A stretch of 64,000 bases of DNA from Abelmoschus esculentus (taxonomy: Eukaryota; Streptophyta; Magnoliopsida; Malvales; Malvaceae), in contig JAUCBN010000028.1 of NCBI GenBank assembly GCA_035048815.1, positions 11,959,001 through 12,023,000 on the forward strand, written 5' to 3'. The position numbers were made by a program, and so were the translations under genes. Positions within the stretch are counted from its first letter, which is position 1, and each line of letters begins with the position of its first letter. Below the pieces are notes generated by a model. That model worked only from the letters and a program-made list of their open reading frames with translations, was not told the DNA's origin and ran no database searches. Below are positions 34,358 to 45,421 of this stretch, piece by piece.

Positions 34358-34895
34358 TGTAATCACTAATTTTATCCGGGATAGACCCGTTTTATTTTTC
34401 ATTTTATTTTTAAATAATGGGCTTTGGTTAATTTTAGCATTAATGAAAAAAAAAGCAAAAAGCAAAAAATATATAATAATGGGTTTATTTTGTTATATTA
34501 TTATTATTATTTAGTTCTTTTAATTCATAAAAATATATTAAAAAATCAAAAAGATTATGTACATATATTAAGCTAAAAATTTTCCACTAAAAATATTATA
34601 AATTATTATTTAATTTATCTCCTTCTAACTTTATTTTCATTTACTACATGTCCTATTTTATATTATTTGTATTAGTATTATGTTTGTTTTTATAGTATAT
34701 AATTATGGTTACTATATATTTAATTTTTATTTTTATTTAACTTTTGGTTCCATTTTAGTCATTATTTTACTATTATCTATCTATTATTATCATACTTTAT
34801 TAAATAAATTGTGTTGTCATAAATTTGTTGTTTAAAACAAAAATAAAAAAACATTATATGTTTCTATTTTATTTTTATTTTGCGCTCTTTCCTTC

Positions 34896-34928
<33 letters not shown>

Positions 34929-34959
34929 ATATTCATAATAAAAAGTCCAAAAATATTAC
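34358..34959 (+). repeat. 3' LTR of element E, left piece
   Basis: It matches 21984-22540 and then 23788 onward of the 5' LTR without the Mutator-like MITE. It is interrupted at 34959 by element B. The last five bases, ATTAC, are the target duplication of B. An ATT microsatellite lies at 34897-34928. Confidence 0.85.
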
Positions 34960-35742
34960 TGATGCGTGTAATAATAGCGCAACTGTGTAGTGTACACGTC
35001 GCAAGTAATAAAGTGATAAGTATATCATGTATCGTCTCCACAGGGATTGGTATACTTAATATGTCTCCCCTTGTTTCCTTGCTCCTGAAAGATAAAGTAA
35101 AAACACAGATAAGTGGATTTGTTTAACTAAGTAACTAAATAACAAAACATAAAATAAAGGATTGAGAACGATATAGAAAAAGTGGGTAGGATCCAGCTGC
35201 GTCAATTAGTGGATTCGATTGATCTTCTTCTTGTCCAATGCAATTACACAATACTGCTTCGGCAGTACTGCATATACAACCTCGGCAGCGTTAGTATTCT
35301 CTGTCACGGCAATCTCTTGCTCTTGGGCAGATGCATTAAAGTTCAGCAAAGTATCCGTAGTTAACTTCGCTTATCTATAAGTCAGAGCGTTGTTGATGAC
35401 TGGTCTTTGACGATACCTCTCGGCGTGAATCAACGATAATCACCAACCAATCCAACACTTTTTTTAGCTTTTGAAACTCTTAACCTATCTCAAGGTCGAG
35501 TTAGTGCCGTCAACACCGTATTTATCCCTTTTGTGAATCTAACTCTCTCGATGCTGGATAAATAGATTACTTACAAACTTCTCTCTCGATCTTGAATGCA
35601 AGAACAAGAAATGGCAATAGGATAAGCAAACTTCGATAGTATTATTGCATTAGAACAAAGAAACAAGAAACAATCTCCTCTCTCTAATATCTACAACCTT
35701 CACCTATCCCTAAGAGATTTAGAACATAATATCGATAAGTAA
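34960..35742 (-). repeat. 3' LTR of element B, truncated
   Basis: It is nearly identical to 45422 to about 46203 of the intact LTR. Similarity ends after 'atcgataagta', where internal 3' sequence (ggtaaggagaaagatttct) follows. Confidence 0.9.
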
Positions 35743-36229
35743 AAAACTTGTCCATGGTAAGGAGAAAGATTTCTATATCCTTAAAGGAGTAAGCTAAAGC
35801 AAAGCTGATGTAGAGCAGTGCAAGATTAAAAGCAGTAATTCAAGAAAAGAGAATATTGCCAAAAAAAAATTAAAAAAATACTCTCTTTTTCATGGTAATG
35901 TCGCAGCAGTGGGTTGCCTCGGCAATGTTTCTGCACCTACAATACCCCCAAACTCAAACCGAGCATTGTCCTTAATATTCAACATAAAAGGAAAACAACA
36001 AGTAAATGAGAGATGCGGTGTCGTATCAGTCTTCGTAGATCTACTCGGAGATGTCTTCTGTGATTCCCGATTCTATCTAAAAAAAATAAGAATGAAAATA
36101 AAACTAAAACTAATAATTAAATGTTTAAAATTAAATCAGAGCAGGATGTCGTAGATGCATCGCCTAAAGTGATGGTTGCCATCGTTTTCGTCTCTTGATG
36201 TTCAGAGTAATGCTTCAACCATGGGCCAT
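35743..36229 (-). other. Remaining 3' internal DNA of element B
   Basis: It corresponds in part to element A's 3' region near 1381. There is no env-like ORF. The part from about 36120 may already encode the very end of integrase on the minus strand (WLKHYSEHQ-like near 36210). Confidence 0.5.
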
Positions 36230-37340
36230 TCACTTTGAATTCAACACCTTCTTTTTGTGACTTAATTGTGACTGCTCCATGGGGATAAACCTTAACAATT
36301 TCGAAAGGACCTGACCATCTGGATTTGAGTTTCCCAGGGAATAACTTGAGTCTGGAGTTAAAAAGGAGGACTTGCTGCCCAGGTAGGAACTATCGCAGCA
36401 GCAGTTTACTATCATGCCAGCGTTTCGTCTTCTCCTTATAGATCTTGGCGTTATCATAAGCTTTCGTCCTGAATTCATCTAATTCATTAAGGTCCAGTAG
36501 TCGTTTTTGTCCAGCTTTTTCTCATTCCATATTCAGATTCTTTACTGTCCAGTAAGCTCTATGCTCAATTTCCACAGGCAAATGACAAGCTTTTCCAAAT
36601 ACTAATCTATAGGGTGATGTCCCCAAGGGCGTTTTATAAGCTATTCTATACGACCACAAAGCATCATCAAGCCGATGAGACCAATCCTTTCTAGAAGTGT
36701 GTACTACCTTTTCGAGGAATTATTTCAATTCCCTATTTGCAAGTTCAGCTTGGTCATTAGTTTGTGGATGATACGCCGTGGCCATTTTTTTAGTGATACC
36801 TATTTTCTTTAGTGTCGCGGCAATGAGCCTATTGTCAAAGTGCTTACCTTCGTCACTAATGATGGCTCTCGGTACTCCAAATCTTGTGAATATGTTTTTC
36901 TTGATAAATTTGTGTACTATCTTGGCGTCATTATAGGGCGTGGCGATTGCTTCAACCCATTTGGACACATAATCCACTGCTACTAGGATGTAGAGATTTC
37001 CCTGAGATGAAGGGAATGGTCTCATAAAATCTATTTCACATACATCGAATAATTCTACTTCCAGTATTGGCTTTTATGGCATTTCGTTTCGTCTAGATAT
37101 ATTGCCCGTCTTTTGGCATCGGTCATAAGCCTTGCAATAGAGGTGGGCATCTTTGAAAAGCATCGACCAATAAAATCCCGATTGAAGCACTTTTACTGCT
37201 GTTTTATTTCCTCCAAAATGTTCTCCATACGGTAGATCATGACATCGTTGAAGAATTGCTTGTTGTTCCTCTTCTGGGACACGTTGTTGTATAACCTGAT
37301 CTATACATTGTCGAAACAAGAGAGGTTCATCCCAGAAATA
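36230..37340 (-). pseudogene. Integrase of element B
   Basis: The minus-strand order is a zinc-binding domain (37319-37074, with His residues in RCHDLPYGEHFGG and the paired Cys in CKAYDRCQ) and then the catalytic core (37025-36720). The core has Asp in VAVDYVSKWVEA, Asp in IISDEGKHF and Glu in the QAELANREL block, so the D, D-35-E triad is present. The C-terminal part (36720-36230) holds a WHD-type motif and VLLFNSRLKLFPGKLKSRW-like sequence. In the family it inserts the cDNA into chromosomes. Stops and frameshifts near 36720, 37030 and 36400 make it inactive. Confidence 0.85.
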
Positions 37341-38110
37341 ATGCTTGACATTATGCTAAAACCTCTTCTTTTCGTTATAGCTTAAGTTATAAGGAACTAT
37401 GCCACTGACTAAAAAGATAACAAGATCAGCATACCAAGGAGTTGTCGTTACTGCATGTATGTCTTCTTTAATAGATTTTGAAATATATTCAAGTAGTTCC
37501 TGGGTCTCGCAATCATGTACTGCTATGGGTGCTGCCTTGGTAGTATCGTCATCATTTGTTGTGATATGCAATATTTGTTCATCTCGAAAGGTGTCTTGTA
37601 TGTCTTCCAGTTCGTTGTCATAGCCTTCATTTTCCAGTTTGAATAAATGATCAGATACTTGGTTCTCAGTACCTTTTCTATCTTTTATCTCCACATCGAA
37701 CTCTTTTAGAAGAAGAATCTATCTTATCAATCTTGGTTTGGCCTCGTTTTTGGGGAAAAGGTATTTAAGCGCCGAATGGTCCGTATGGACGGTAACTTTA
37801 GTGTCAACGAGATAGGAACGGAACTTATCAAAGGCAAACACTACTGCTAGTAATTCTTTCTCGGTTGTAGTGTAATTTACCTGAGTATCATTGAGTGTCT
37901 TGCTAGCATAGTAAATAACATGGAAGATATTGTTTTTCCTTTGTCCAAGTGCTATCTCGACAGCATGATCACTTGCATCACAAATTAACTCGAAGGGTAG
38001 GGTCCAATCTGGTGGAACCACTATCGGTGTTGTAACTAGCTTTTCCTTTAGGGTCTCGAATGCTTCAGTACATTCGTCGATAAATTCAAATTTTCTATCC
38101 TGCTCAAGTA
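37341..38110 (-). pseudogene. RNase H of element B
   Basis: The minus strand gives PFELICDASDHAVEIALGQ, then IYYASKTLNDTQVNYTTTEKE, FDKFRSYL and VTVHTDHSALKYL. These include the catalytic Asp, Glu and Asp positions of the family. It is followed (37694 onward) by KDRKGTENQVSDHLFKLE, the RNase H to integrase tether typical of Athila and Tat. The ORF 38021-37719 is intact over 100 codons; stops lie on both sides. Confidence 0.85.
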
Positions 38111-38614
38111 AGTTTTAGAGAGGTTTAGAAATTATAGAAAAATTAGAGATAAACTTTCTATAAAAACCTGTATGACCCAAGAAGCTTCAAATTCCTTTTA
38201 CAGAAATGGGTGGAGGTAAATTCTTTATCACATCAATATTGGCTTTATCAACCTCAATTCCTTCTGATGATATTTTATGGCCCAGTACTGTGCCCTCATT
38301 TATCATAAAATGACATTTTTCCCAGTTGAGAACTAAATTGGTTTCCTCACATCTTTGTAGTACTTTCTTCAAATTGCCGAGACAGTGAGTAAAGTTGTCC
38401 CCAAAGACTAAAAAATCATCCATGAATATTTCCATGAAATCTTCTATCATATATGAAAATATTGTCATCATGCATCTCTGTAAGGTGGTCGGGGCATTGC
38501 AAAGGTCGAACGACATTCTTCTAAAAGCATATGTTCCATACAGGCAGGTGAATGTGGTTTTTTCTTGGTCTTCTGGAACAATAGCAATTTGGTTATATCC
38601 TGAATAACCATCAA
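38111..38614 (-). pseudogene. Reverse transcriptase of element B, C-terminal half
   Basis: The minus strand encodes FRRMSFDLCNAPTTLQRCM and the catalytic FMDDF (the YxDD box) in MEIFMDDFLVFGDNF. It continues with LNWEKCHFMINEGTVLGHKIS. The N-terminal half lies at 42104-42430, beyond solo LTR H. A stop follows the thumb near 38190. Confidence 0.85.
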
Positions 38615-40145
38615 TGTAACATCCCGTTTTGGGGGTTATTAGTTTAGGCTTAGTTAGGAGAATTCGATTCGGGTTAAATCGGGTTCTCCGGTCTATTATT
38701 CCGGGAAAGATAAAATGAAAATATTTTTAATTGGAAAAGTAATAATTTTGGAATGTGGCTTAAAATATTAAAAATATGTTTCAAAATCAAAAGAAAATAA
38801 TTTGGACTTTGTGTTGATTTTTAATTATGCTTAATTATGCATAAGTGACTAATTTGTAATTTTTGGAAAATTAGAGGACATAATTTGGTAATTTTCGAAA
38901 ATATGATGTTTTAGTGACTAAATTGAAAAGCAAACTAAACTTAGAATCCTTAGAGGGCCATAAACCCATTTCTAATTTTTAATAATGATTTATTCACCAA
39001 AATATATTTTAATTACTTTAATTAAAGATTTTAATCATTTTCTCTCAAAACTATTTTTTCCTCATTTTCTCTCATCTTTTTCTCTTCAATTCCTTGCTGA
39101 TTTTTGCATCTTTTTCAACAAAGATTACATCATTTGCATCATCTTTCCATCCTTTATAAAACCTAAGCATCAATTTCATCAAATCAACATCAAATTGCAA
39201 GGAATCAAGAAGAGGAAATTACATCTTTTTGGTGAATAAATCTTGAAGGTAATTTTCTGGATTTTTATTCTTTTCTAAGGTTCTTTATTAAAATTCCCAA
39301 GTATTAGTTTGCTAATCTTTTAATAAAAACTTGATTCTATGTTTTTAATGTTAGATCTAGTGTTTTTATGGAAGTTTTTGTGAAATCTTTTTGGATCTCA
39401 TTCAATGCTGGAATTAGATGAATTCAATTATGTTTTTATGTTAATTAAATGATTGATTGAGTCTTGATTTGATAGCACATTAATTTAATCCCGGAATAAT
39501 GCAATCGATGTAGTTTTAAGGTGCTTTTCGGTTGTTTTATGGGCTGTTTTAGATACTTAAATGTTGTTGGAGATATAAGGATGGTTTGGATGTGTTTTTG
39601 GGTCATATTTGAAGTGGATTAGATGTTAGATTCATTAGGTTTTGGGCTGATGTTGTTCGGATGCGTTTCGGCTTAGTTTACGGTCTTTTCGGCTAAGTTT
39701 TCGGTAGTTTAATGGTGATCGGATATGGCTGTTGGTTTGAGCATGTTATGATGTGAGAATACTCTATTTTTAATGTTGTAGAAAAGGTACAAGAAGGTGC
39801 TTAATTGCTGGTGCATTGGCGCGATCATCGGATAGCGGCGAAAGCTCGTTTCGCTTGTTGGTGAGTGATTTCGGATTTAAAACGAATTGCGTTTGGTACG
39901 TTCTGTTTTTGGGGGCTATGGAAGAGTGTGAAAACCTTCCATAGTTCAAGAGTAAGTAAAGTAATTGTTTTTGATGAACCGATATGAGTTTCGGCTATTT
40001 TCGACAAAGGTATTTTATTGGTAATGCAATGGGATTTATGGAAATACATGAGCATGATTTGAATTGGTGCATACATGAGAGATACTTGCTGAAATGCATA
40101 GCTTATTTAACATCCATGATTATGAAAAAATTATGAGAAATGTTT

Positions 40146-40366
40146 TGGAGTACAACATGGTTATTTGCCTTATATATAATGGTGCCTTTGGGTATGGCTT
40201 TTGGTTCATTTGTTGAACAATTTATGCATGCATTATGAGCAGCAAGTTATAAGATTTGGAATACAATATGGTTATTTTCCTTATACATGATGGTGCCTTT
40301 GGGCATGGCTTTTGGTTCATTTGTTGAACATATTATGCATGCATTGTGAGCAGCAAGTTATCATGC
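40146..40366 (+). repeat. Two-copy 110-bp tandem repeat in LTR H
   Basis: The block from 'ttggagtacaacatgg' to the 'gcagcaagttat' region repeats at 40256 with a few changes (for example gggtatggc against gggcatggc). It is a local duplication. Confidence 0.85.
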
Positions 40367-41349
40367 ACATTTGGTTATGATATTGGCTTAGTGACACTAA
40401 CTTTAGATTCGAATACGAATGACATGTCATTAGGATTGTCTTAAGTGCACTATAATCAAAACTGAGAATACAGAATATTGCCTACACGTAACAAGGGTGA
40501 CTTTGTGTCCAACCGTGCGTGGTAGAGCCGTCTACACGTAACAAGGGTGACTATGTATCCAATCGTACGTGGTAATGCTAATGGTGACTTTGTGTCATGT
40601 CAATGGTGACTTCGTGTCATGACGAGACAATGGTCTCATGGATCCGTGTATTCGGTGAGCTCAAGGTTCACATTAAAGTGATCACTAGGAAGCCAATATA
40701 CATACATGAATTTGATATGGACATTGTACATCTTTTATAAATTGTTTTGATAAGATTATGTGAACTCAAGGATGCATATGATTTTGAGAACATGAGCATG
40801 AAATGTTAGCATGCATGATTTAACAATGTATTACAAACTATGGTTTCATCATGATTTTAAATAGATGCATTGATGATTTGTGTAGAGCTTCCTCACTAAG
40901 CATGTTTGCTTAAGCTCTCTTTTCATCCATGCAGAGAAATAAAGGCACTTGGAGCTTCGTTCGAGGCAAGGAAACCAAGGGGAAGAATCACTTTGAATTT
41001 GGTATGTTTTTGGCAAACAAATTGGGCAAGACAATGTGTAACCCAACCTATGTGAGGAGTGTGCACTTAGGCTTTGGTTTATGTTGTAATAAGACCATTA
41101 TTGTTTTATTGCTAATTGTTGAACTTTGGAATTGTTTGAATTGTTGAAGCATGTACTAGCATGTTTGTTATGTTGTTAATCATTTTCTAGGGAGCATGCC
41201 TTTAGCTTGAACGTTGTCCGTGACGTTGTTGATTATGTGTCATATGTTGCTAATTATGTCTAGGACTGATGCATTTAGTGGTTCTAATTAATGGTTGAGT
41301 ATTGAGTAATTGGTGTGCACTTAGTATGATGGAACTTTTGGGTTCCAGA

Positions 41350-41525
41350 CCCAAAGTTTCGAAACCTTAGTGAAGGTTCCGAAACCTTTGACAAATAGTT
41401 TAGAAACCTTCTTGAAGGTTTCCAAACCTTGCGGGCAGTTTCAATTCTGGAAAGCTACTGGACGCAAAACGTTTGGAAACTTTCAGGGAAGTTTCGAAAC
41501 CTTTTACAAGGTTTCCAAACCTTTG
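41350..41525 (+). repeat. Cluster of palindromic GGTTTCGAAACC-like words
   Basis: About ten half-sites such as gtttcgaaacc, ggttccgaaacc and ggtttccaaacc occur in 175 bp of LTR H, some as full palindromes. They may be binding-site-like repeats or the result of slippage. Confidence 0.6.
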
Positions 41526-42103
41526 ATCACCAAGAATTGAAAGTTGCTGGAAATTATATTTTAGTCCTGGATATCTTTCTTTGTTCGATTAAGGTACTTA
41601 TAGATGTTATTTTGAGCTAAAATTTTGCATGCATGTATAAAGTTGATTTAATTTCAAGATGGTCAACCTAATTTGGATAAAGTCCTTGTATTTTGGAATA
41701 TTTACATTTTGGTCCCTAAATTAGAGAAATATGCAATTGATGATGTTAGTATGATCTGTTTGAGTTGAAATTTGCTATGATGAACACTTGAATGTTTAAT
41801 TGATCATTGATGGAAAGAATTTATAGTTTACTAATTGAATTTAAAAGTTTTACGTTTTAGTCCTTAATACATGTTAGTGTTTAATCGGATGTTTGTTTGT
41901 TTTTAAATTAATGTGTTACCGATAATGTTTTGTATGAGACCTTAACACGTAGGAGTAAGATTGTGCATCTAGGTAAGATTAAATAAAAAAAGTATAATGG
42001 TTTTAGGGTTGTTTATCGAATTGGACCCTTGCAGGTTCGGTTTGATATTCCCCATGTAACCCGTTAGTGCCGGTTCCGTCTAGGCCGAGCTAAGGGGGTT
42101 ACA

Positions 42104-42430
42104 ATCAAGGAAACAATAATAGGATTTACCATTCAGTCTATCAAGCATATCATCAATAAAGGGTAAAGGAAAATGGTCTTTCTTTGTTGCTTTATTCAAC
42201 TTTCGGTAGTCCATACAAACTCTCAACCCTGTCACAGTTCTTGTTGGGATTAACTCATTGTTCTCATTAGTTATGAAAGTCTTGCCACCTTTTGGGGGCA
42301 CACATTGTACTGGGCTTACCCATTCACTGTCAGAGATAGGATAAATGATTCCAGTATCAAGCCACGTGATTATTTCCTTACGACCTACCTCATTCATGGC
42401 ATGGTTAAGTCTCTTTGGGGCCTCCACGAT
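42104..42430 (-). pseudogene. Reverse transcriptase of element B, N-terminal half
   Basis: The minus strand reads IITWLDTGIIYPISDSEWV, PVQCVPPKGG, GLRVCMDYRKLNKATKKDHFP and DMLDRLNGKSYYCFLD. These are the fingers and palm start of Ty3/gypsy RT, with the first catalytic Asp in CFLD. It stops at solo LTR H. Together with 38614-38111 it would cover the whole domain. Confidence 0.85.
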
Positions 42431-42984
42431 GGATTTTTAGCCTTCATCTAATATGATTTTATGCATACAAACGGCTGGGCTTATTCCCTTTATGTCATCA
42501 ATTGTCCACCCTAGTGCTATTTTATGCTGCCGTGGCACTTCTATTAAGCTTTGTTCCTATTTCGGCTGCAGCTTAGAAGAAATGATTACGGACATTGTAT
42601 GGTTGGGCCCAAATAAACATATTTTAAATTAGCAGGCAAGGGTTTTAATTCAGTGATTACTGGCTCCGTACTGGTGGGCTCATTATCCTTTCTTGGATAA
42701 TTCAAAGGTGCAATATGCTTACCTGGAAAGTGGGTTGTCCAGTTTGTTTCCTCAATTTCTTGTGCCTCAAGGCTCTCAATTTCGTGTACTTTGTTCAGAG
42801 CATGGGTATAGCAATCATCCTCTGAACTGCCAAGGCAGTGATGCTTAGAATTGCTGATGACGCTGCTGGGGTAGTTATTTTCCAGACATGGTTGTATCAA
42901 GTCTTCTTCTAAGGTCTATGATACTTGGCATTCTTTTGGATTGTCATGATTTTTAAGTATATGAAAAACATTGAACTTGACTTG
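42431..42984 (-). pseudogene. Protease-RT linker of element B
   Basis: The minus strand has CLENNYPSSVISNSKHHCLG, then ITELKPLPANLKYVYLGP. The ELKPLPxxLKYxYLG motif marks the entry to RT in Athila-type elements. Stops near 42585 and 42905 interrupt it. Confidence 0.7.
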
Positions 42985-43410
42985 TTAATCGTTTATCCGC
43001 ATTGTGAGCTCGCCATTTTCCACATCGATGATGGTGTGTCTAGTAGCAAGGAAAGGTCGACCCAAGATGATCGGTGCATTGTCGTCAGCCTCACAGTCAA
43101 GGACAAGAAAATCGGCAGGAAATATAAACTTGTCGACCTTAACCAGAATGTCCTCAATTTTGCCTTCAAGATGCACATAGGATTGATCCGCAAGTTGGAG
43201 TAGTACTATTGTTGGTTTTCCCCGCCCTATTCCAAGTTTTTGAAAAACTGATTTGGGAATTAGATTGATGCTTGCTGCCAAGTCGAATAGGGCCTTTCCT
43301 TCGTAACCATCCCCAATCGCACAGGGGATTGTAAAGTATCTAGGATCCTTTAGCTTAGGCGACATGCGATTATGTAGCATGGACATGTAACATTCAGTGG
43401 CTGCCACCAT
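42985..43410 (-). pseudogene. Aspartic protease of element B
   Basis: The 141-codon minus-strand ORF contains KALFDLAASINLIPKSVFQ (catalytic Asp kept, Gly replaced by Ala), KVDKFIFPADFLVLDC and PIILGRPFLATRHTIIDVE. The Ala in place of the active-site Gly would probably hurt activity. A stop just upstream, near 43420, separates it from Gag. Confidence 0.8.
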
Positions 43411-45297
43411 TTCAAATTACCCTAGCCTTCGTCGTTTGGATACTATGTCCTTTAAGAACTTGGCATAGTTGAGCATTTGTTCAAGAGCCTCAACTAATGG
43501 CAAGTTGATATGGACTTGCTTTAAGATGTCTAGGAATTTCCGAAATTGGTGATCTTGTTTGTGCTTTTTAAACCTCTGAGGGAAAGAAGGTGGTGGTCTT
43601 ATGTCCTCCAGGTTTCCTTGGATATTGAGTTTAATACCTGGGGTAAACTTATCTGCAGCTGCCTCGGCAGGATTTTCGGGTACTGCTGGTTCTGCTGCTG
43701 GGGCAGTGCTTTCGGCAGGGTCCTGCTCAGCTTCTGAGTCCTCGTGATGTTGTTTTTCTGGTTGGACTCTATCGGTTAAAGGCCCTTCTTTATCTTTTAA
43801 TTGTAGGCCACTTCTTGTCGTAATTACCTTGCATTACTCGTGGCCTAACACCTTAGCAACCTTAGTATTGCTAGGTAAACCCCCTGGTGGTCGAGTGTTT
43901 TATCGTTGGGAAAATTGACCAACTTGAGTTTCTAAAGACTTGATTGTAGCCTCATGGTTCTGCAGTCTCATCTCAGTTCGATTCATGAAGTCATCAGTAC
44001 GCTTCATGAAGCGGCTATTCTCGGCCATGTATGAATCAGTATTTGACATGAATGTCATAAGAGAATCTGTCAGTGCGTTCAGAGACTGCTGTTGTTGTAC
44101 CTACTGTTGTGGCATGGACTGCTGTACGTGCTGCTACGACAGGTTCTGACTTTGGTGCTGGAATCTAGGGGCTTGGTTGAATGGATTTAAGGCATTGTTG
44201 GGGTTACTCTATGAAAAGTTTGGATGCCTTTTCCAGGATGGGTTGTAATCGTTAGACATCATATGAATGTTCTTGTTATAATTTCCAACATATAGGTTGG
44301 TTTTCTCATCTTGCATGTAATCAGATGAGTTGACTGCCTTAACCTCATGCATATTTTGCTGGGTTTGCATATTCTGAACCATCTTGGTCAGAGAAACCAA
44401 TTGTGCTGCCACTGAACTGGTTGTGTCTAATTCATGGGTCGTGGCATGGTGTCTCATTCCTACTCGCCTTAATGTAGGAAACTGGAAGTCGTTCCTTGCG
44501 AGTTTGTTAAGAATCTCAATGGCCTCCGTGGGTGCTTTATCCAAAAGTGTCTCATTTGCGGAAGCATCTAGCATCATCCTTGTGGAGGCATTGGTAGCAT
44601 TGTAGAACATGGAGACTTACGTCCACAAGGGAAAACCATGTAGTGGGCATTTGTTTAAAAATTCTCTGTAGGGTTTCCACGCCTCATACATTGGTTCATC
44701 ATCATCCTACCGAAATGATGTGATTTCATTACGGATGCAATCATAGAGATTTATCGAATTAAACCTCGTGATGAATTCTCGGTAGAGTTCACCCCAAGAT
44801 CCTATGAATACTGTTGGTATTCCATTTAACCAAGTTTTCGCCCTATCCCTCAGTGAATAGAGGAACAACTTTAATCCTAAAATATCTTCATGGACTCCTT
44901 GAATTTTGAAAGAATTGCACACTTCCATGAAAGATTTTAGATGTTGCCTTGCATCTTCAGTAGTAGACCCACTAAATTGTCCAATTGTGTTCAACATGTT
45001 GTACATCACTGGTTTGAGCTCAAAGTGAGTTGCTTCAATTTTTGGGGTAACTACGCCAGGGTTAAGTCCGTTTAGGTCTTCCACCAGAAAGTCTCTAACA
45101 GTGAACTACCTCGGTAATGGTCGCGGCATTTGCTGCTGCGGCATTACTGGTGGCAGTACATTATGATCAACATGTGGAATTTGTCCTCTTGGTGGATCAT
45201 CCATGACTTGAAACAGGTTGCGCCTTAGATGGTGTCCTGTGCGTTCAATTTCAGGATCCAATTCGTACAATAAACCACTCGGGTTTGCCCTGGTCAT
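43411..45297 (-). pseudogene. Gag of element B
   Basis: The start codon at 45297 gives MTRANPSGLLYELDPEIER. Capsid sequence follows (45084-44707: GLNPGVVTPKIEATHFELKP, then LKSFMEVCNSFKIQGV, then KTWLNGIP). Next come MMLDASANETLLDKAP, a coiled segment and MSNDYNPSWKRHPNFS near 44220. The last part (44100-43600) is Gln-rich and then acidic. Several frameshifts (near 45100, 44700 and 44200) divide it. Confidence 0.82.
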
Positions 45298-45398
45298 ACA
45301 CCAGATAAGTCAAAGTTAAAAAAATAATTAGAATTAAAGTTAAATAAAGAATGATTAAAGAGCAAGAAAATAAAGAAAACAAAAATTTAGTTGCCAAT

Positions 45399-45415
45399 AC
45401 CCGGCAACGGTGTCA
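45399..45415 (-). other. Primer binding site of element B (tRNA-Asp type)
   Basis: The plus strand reads acccggcaacggtgtca, 14 of 17 matches to the plant tRNA-Asp 3' end, six bases from the LTR edge at 45422. Confidence 0.8.
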
Positions 45416-45421
45416 AAAACT

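Larger units (their letters stand above)
21984..34959 (+). mobile_element. Element E: Tat/Ogre-like non-autonomous LTR retrotransposon
   Basis: The order is 5' LTR 21984-28175, tRNA-Arg primer site, long leader, decayed gag (29898-30722), a long non-coding 3' region with a 33-bp tandem array, a polypurine tract and the 3' LTR from 34358. The 3' LTR is split by element B and resumes at 46755-47529. No protease, RT, RNase H or integrase could be found in the 6.2 kb interior, so it needed enzymes from a partner. A very long LTR, a tRNA-Arg primer site and a satellite-like 3' region fit the Tat/Ogre lineage as I know it. Two more LTR copies lie at 55004-58158 and 58606-59841. Confidence 0.75.
38615..42103 (+). 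mobile_element. Solo LTR H (3.5 kb, gypsy type) inside B's RT
   Basis: The limits are TGTAACATCCCG and GGGGGTTACA, with a perfect 5-bp duplication ATCAA (38610-38614 and 42104-42108). There is no internal domain, so it is a single LTR left by recombination. The orientation is inferred from the TGTAACA start, which resembles the LTR of element F. It contains a 110-bp tandem duplication (40146-40366), short repeats at 40480-40620, and a cluster of GAAACC/GGTTTC words (41350-41525). The ORFs inside (38985-39239, 41429-41620) show no domains. Confidence 0.9.
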
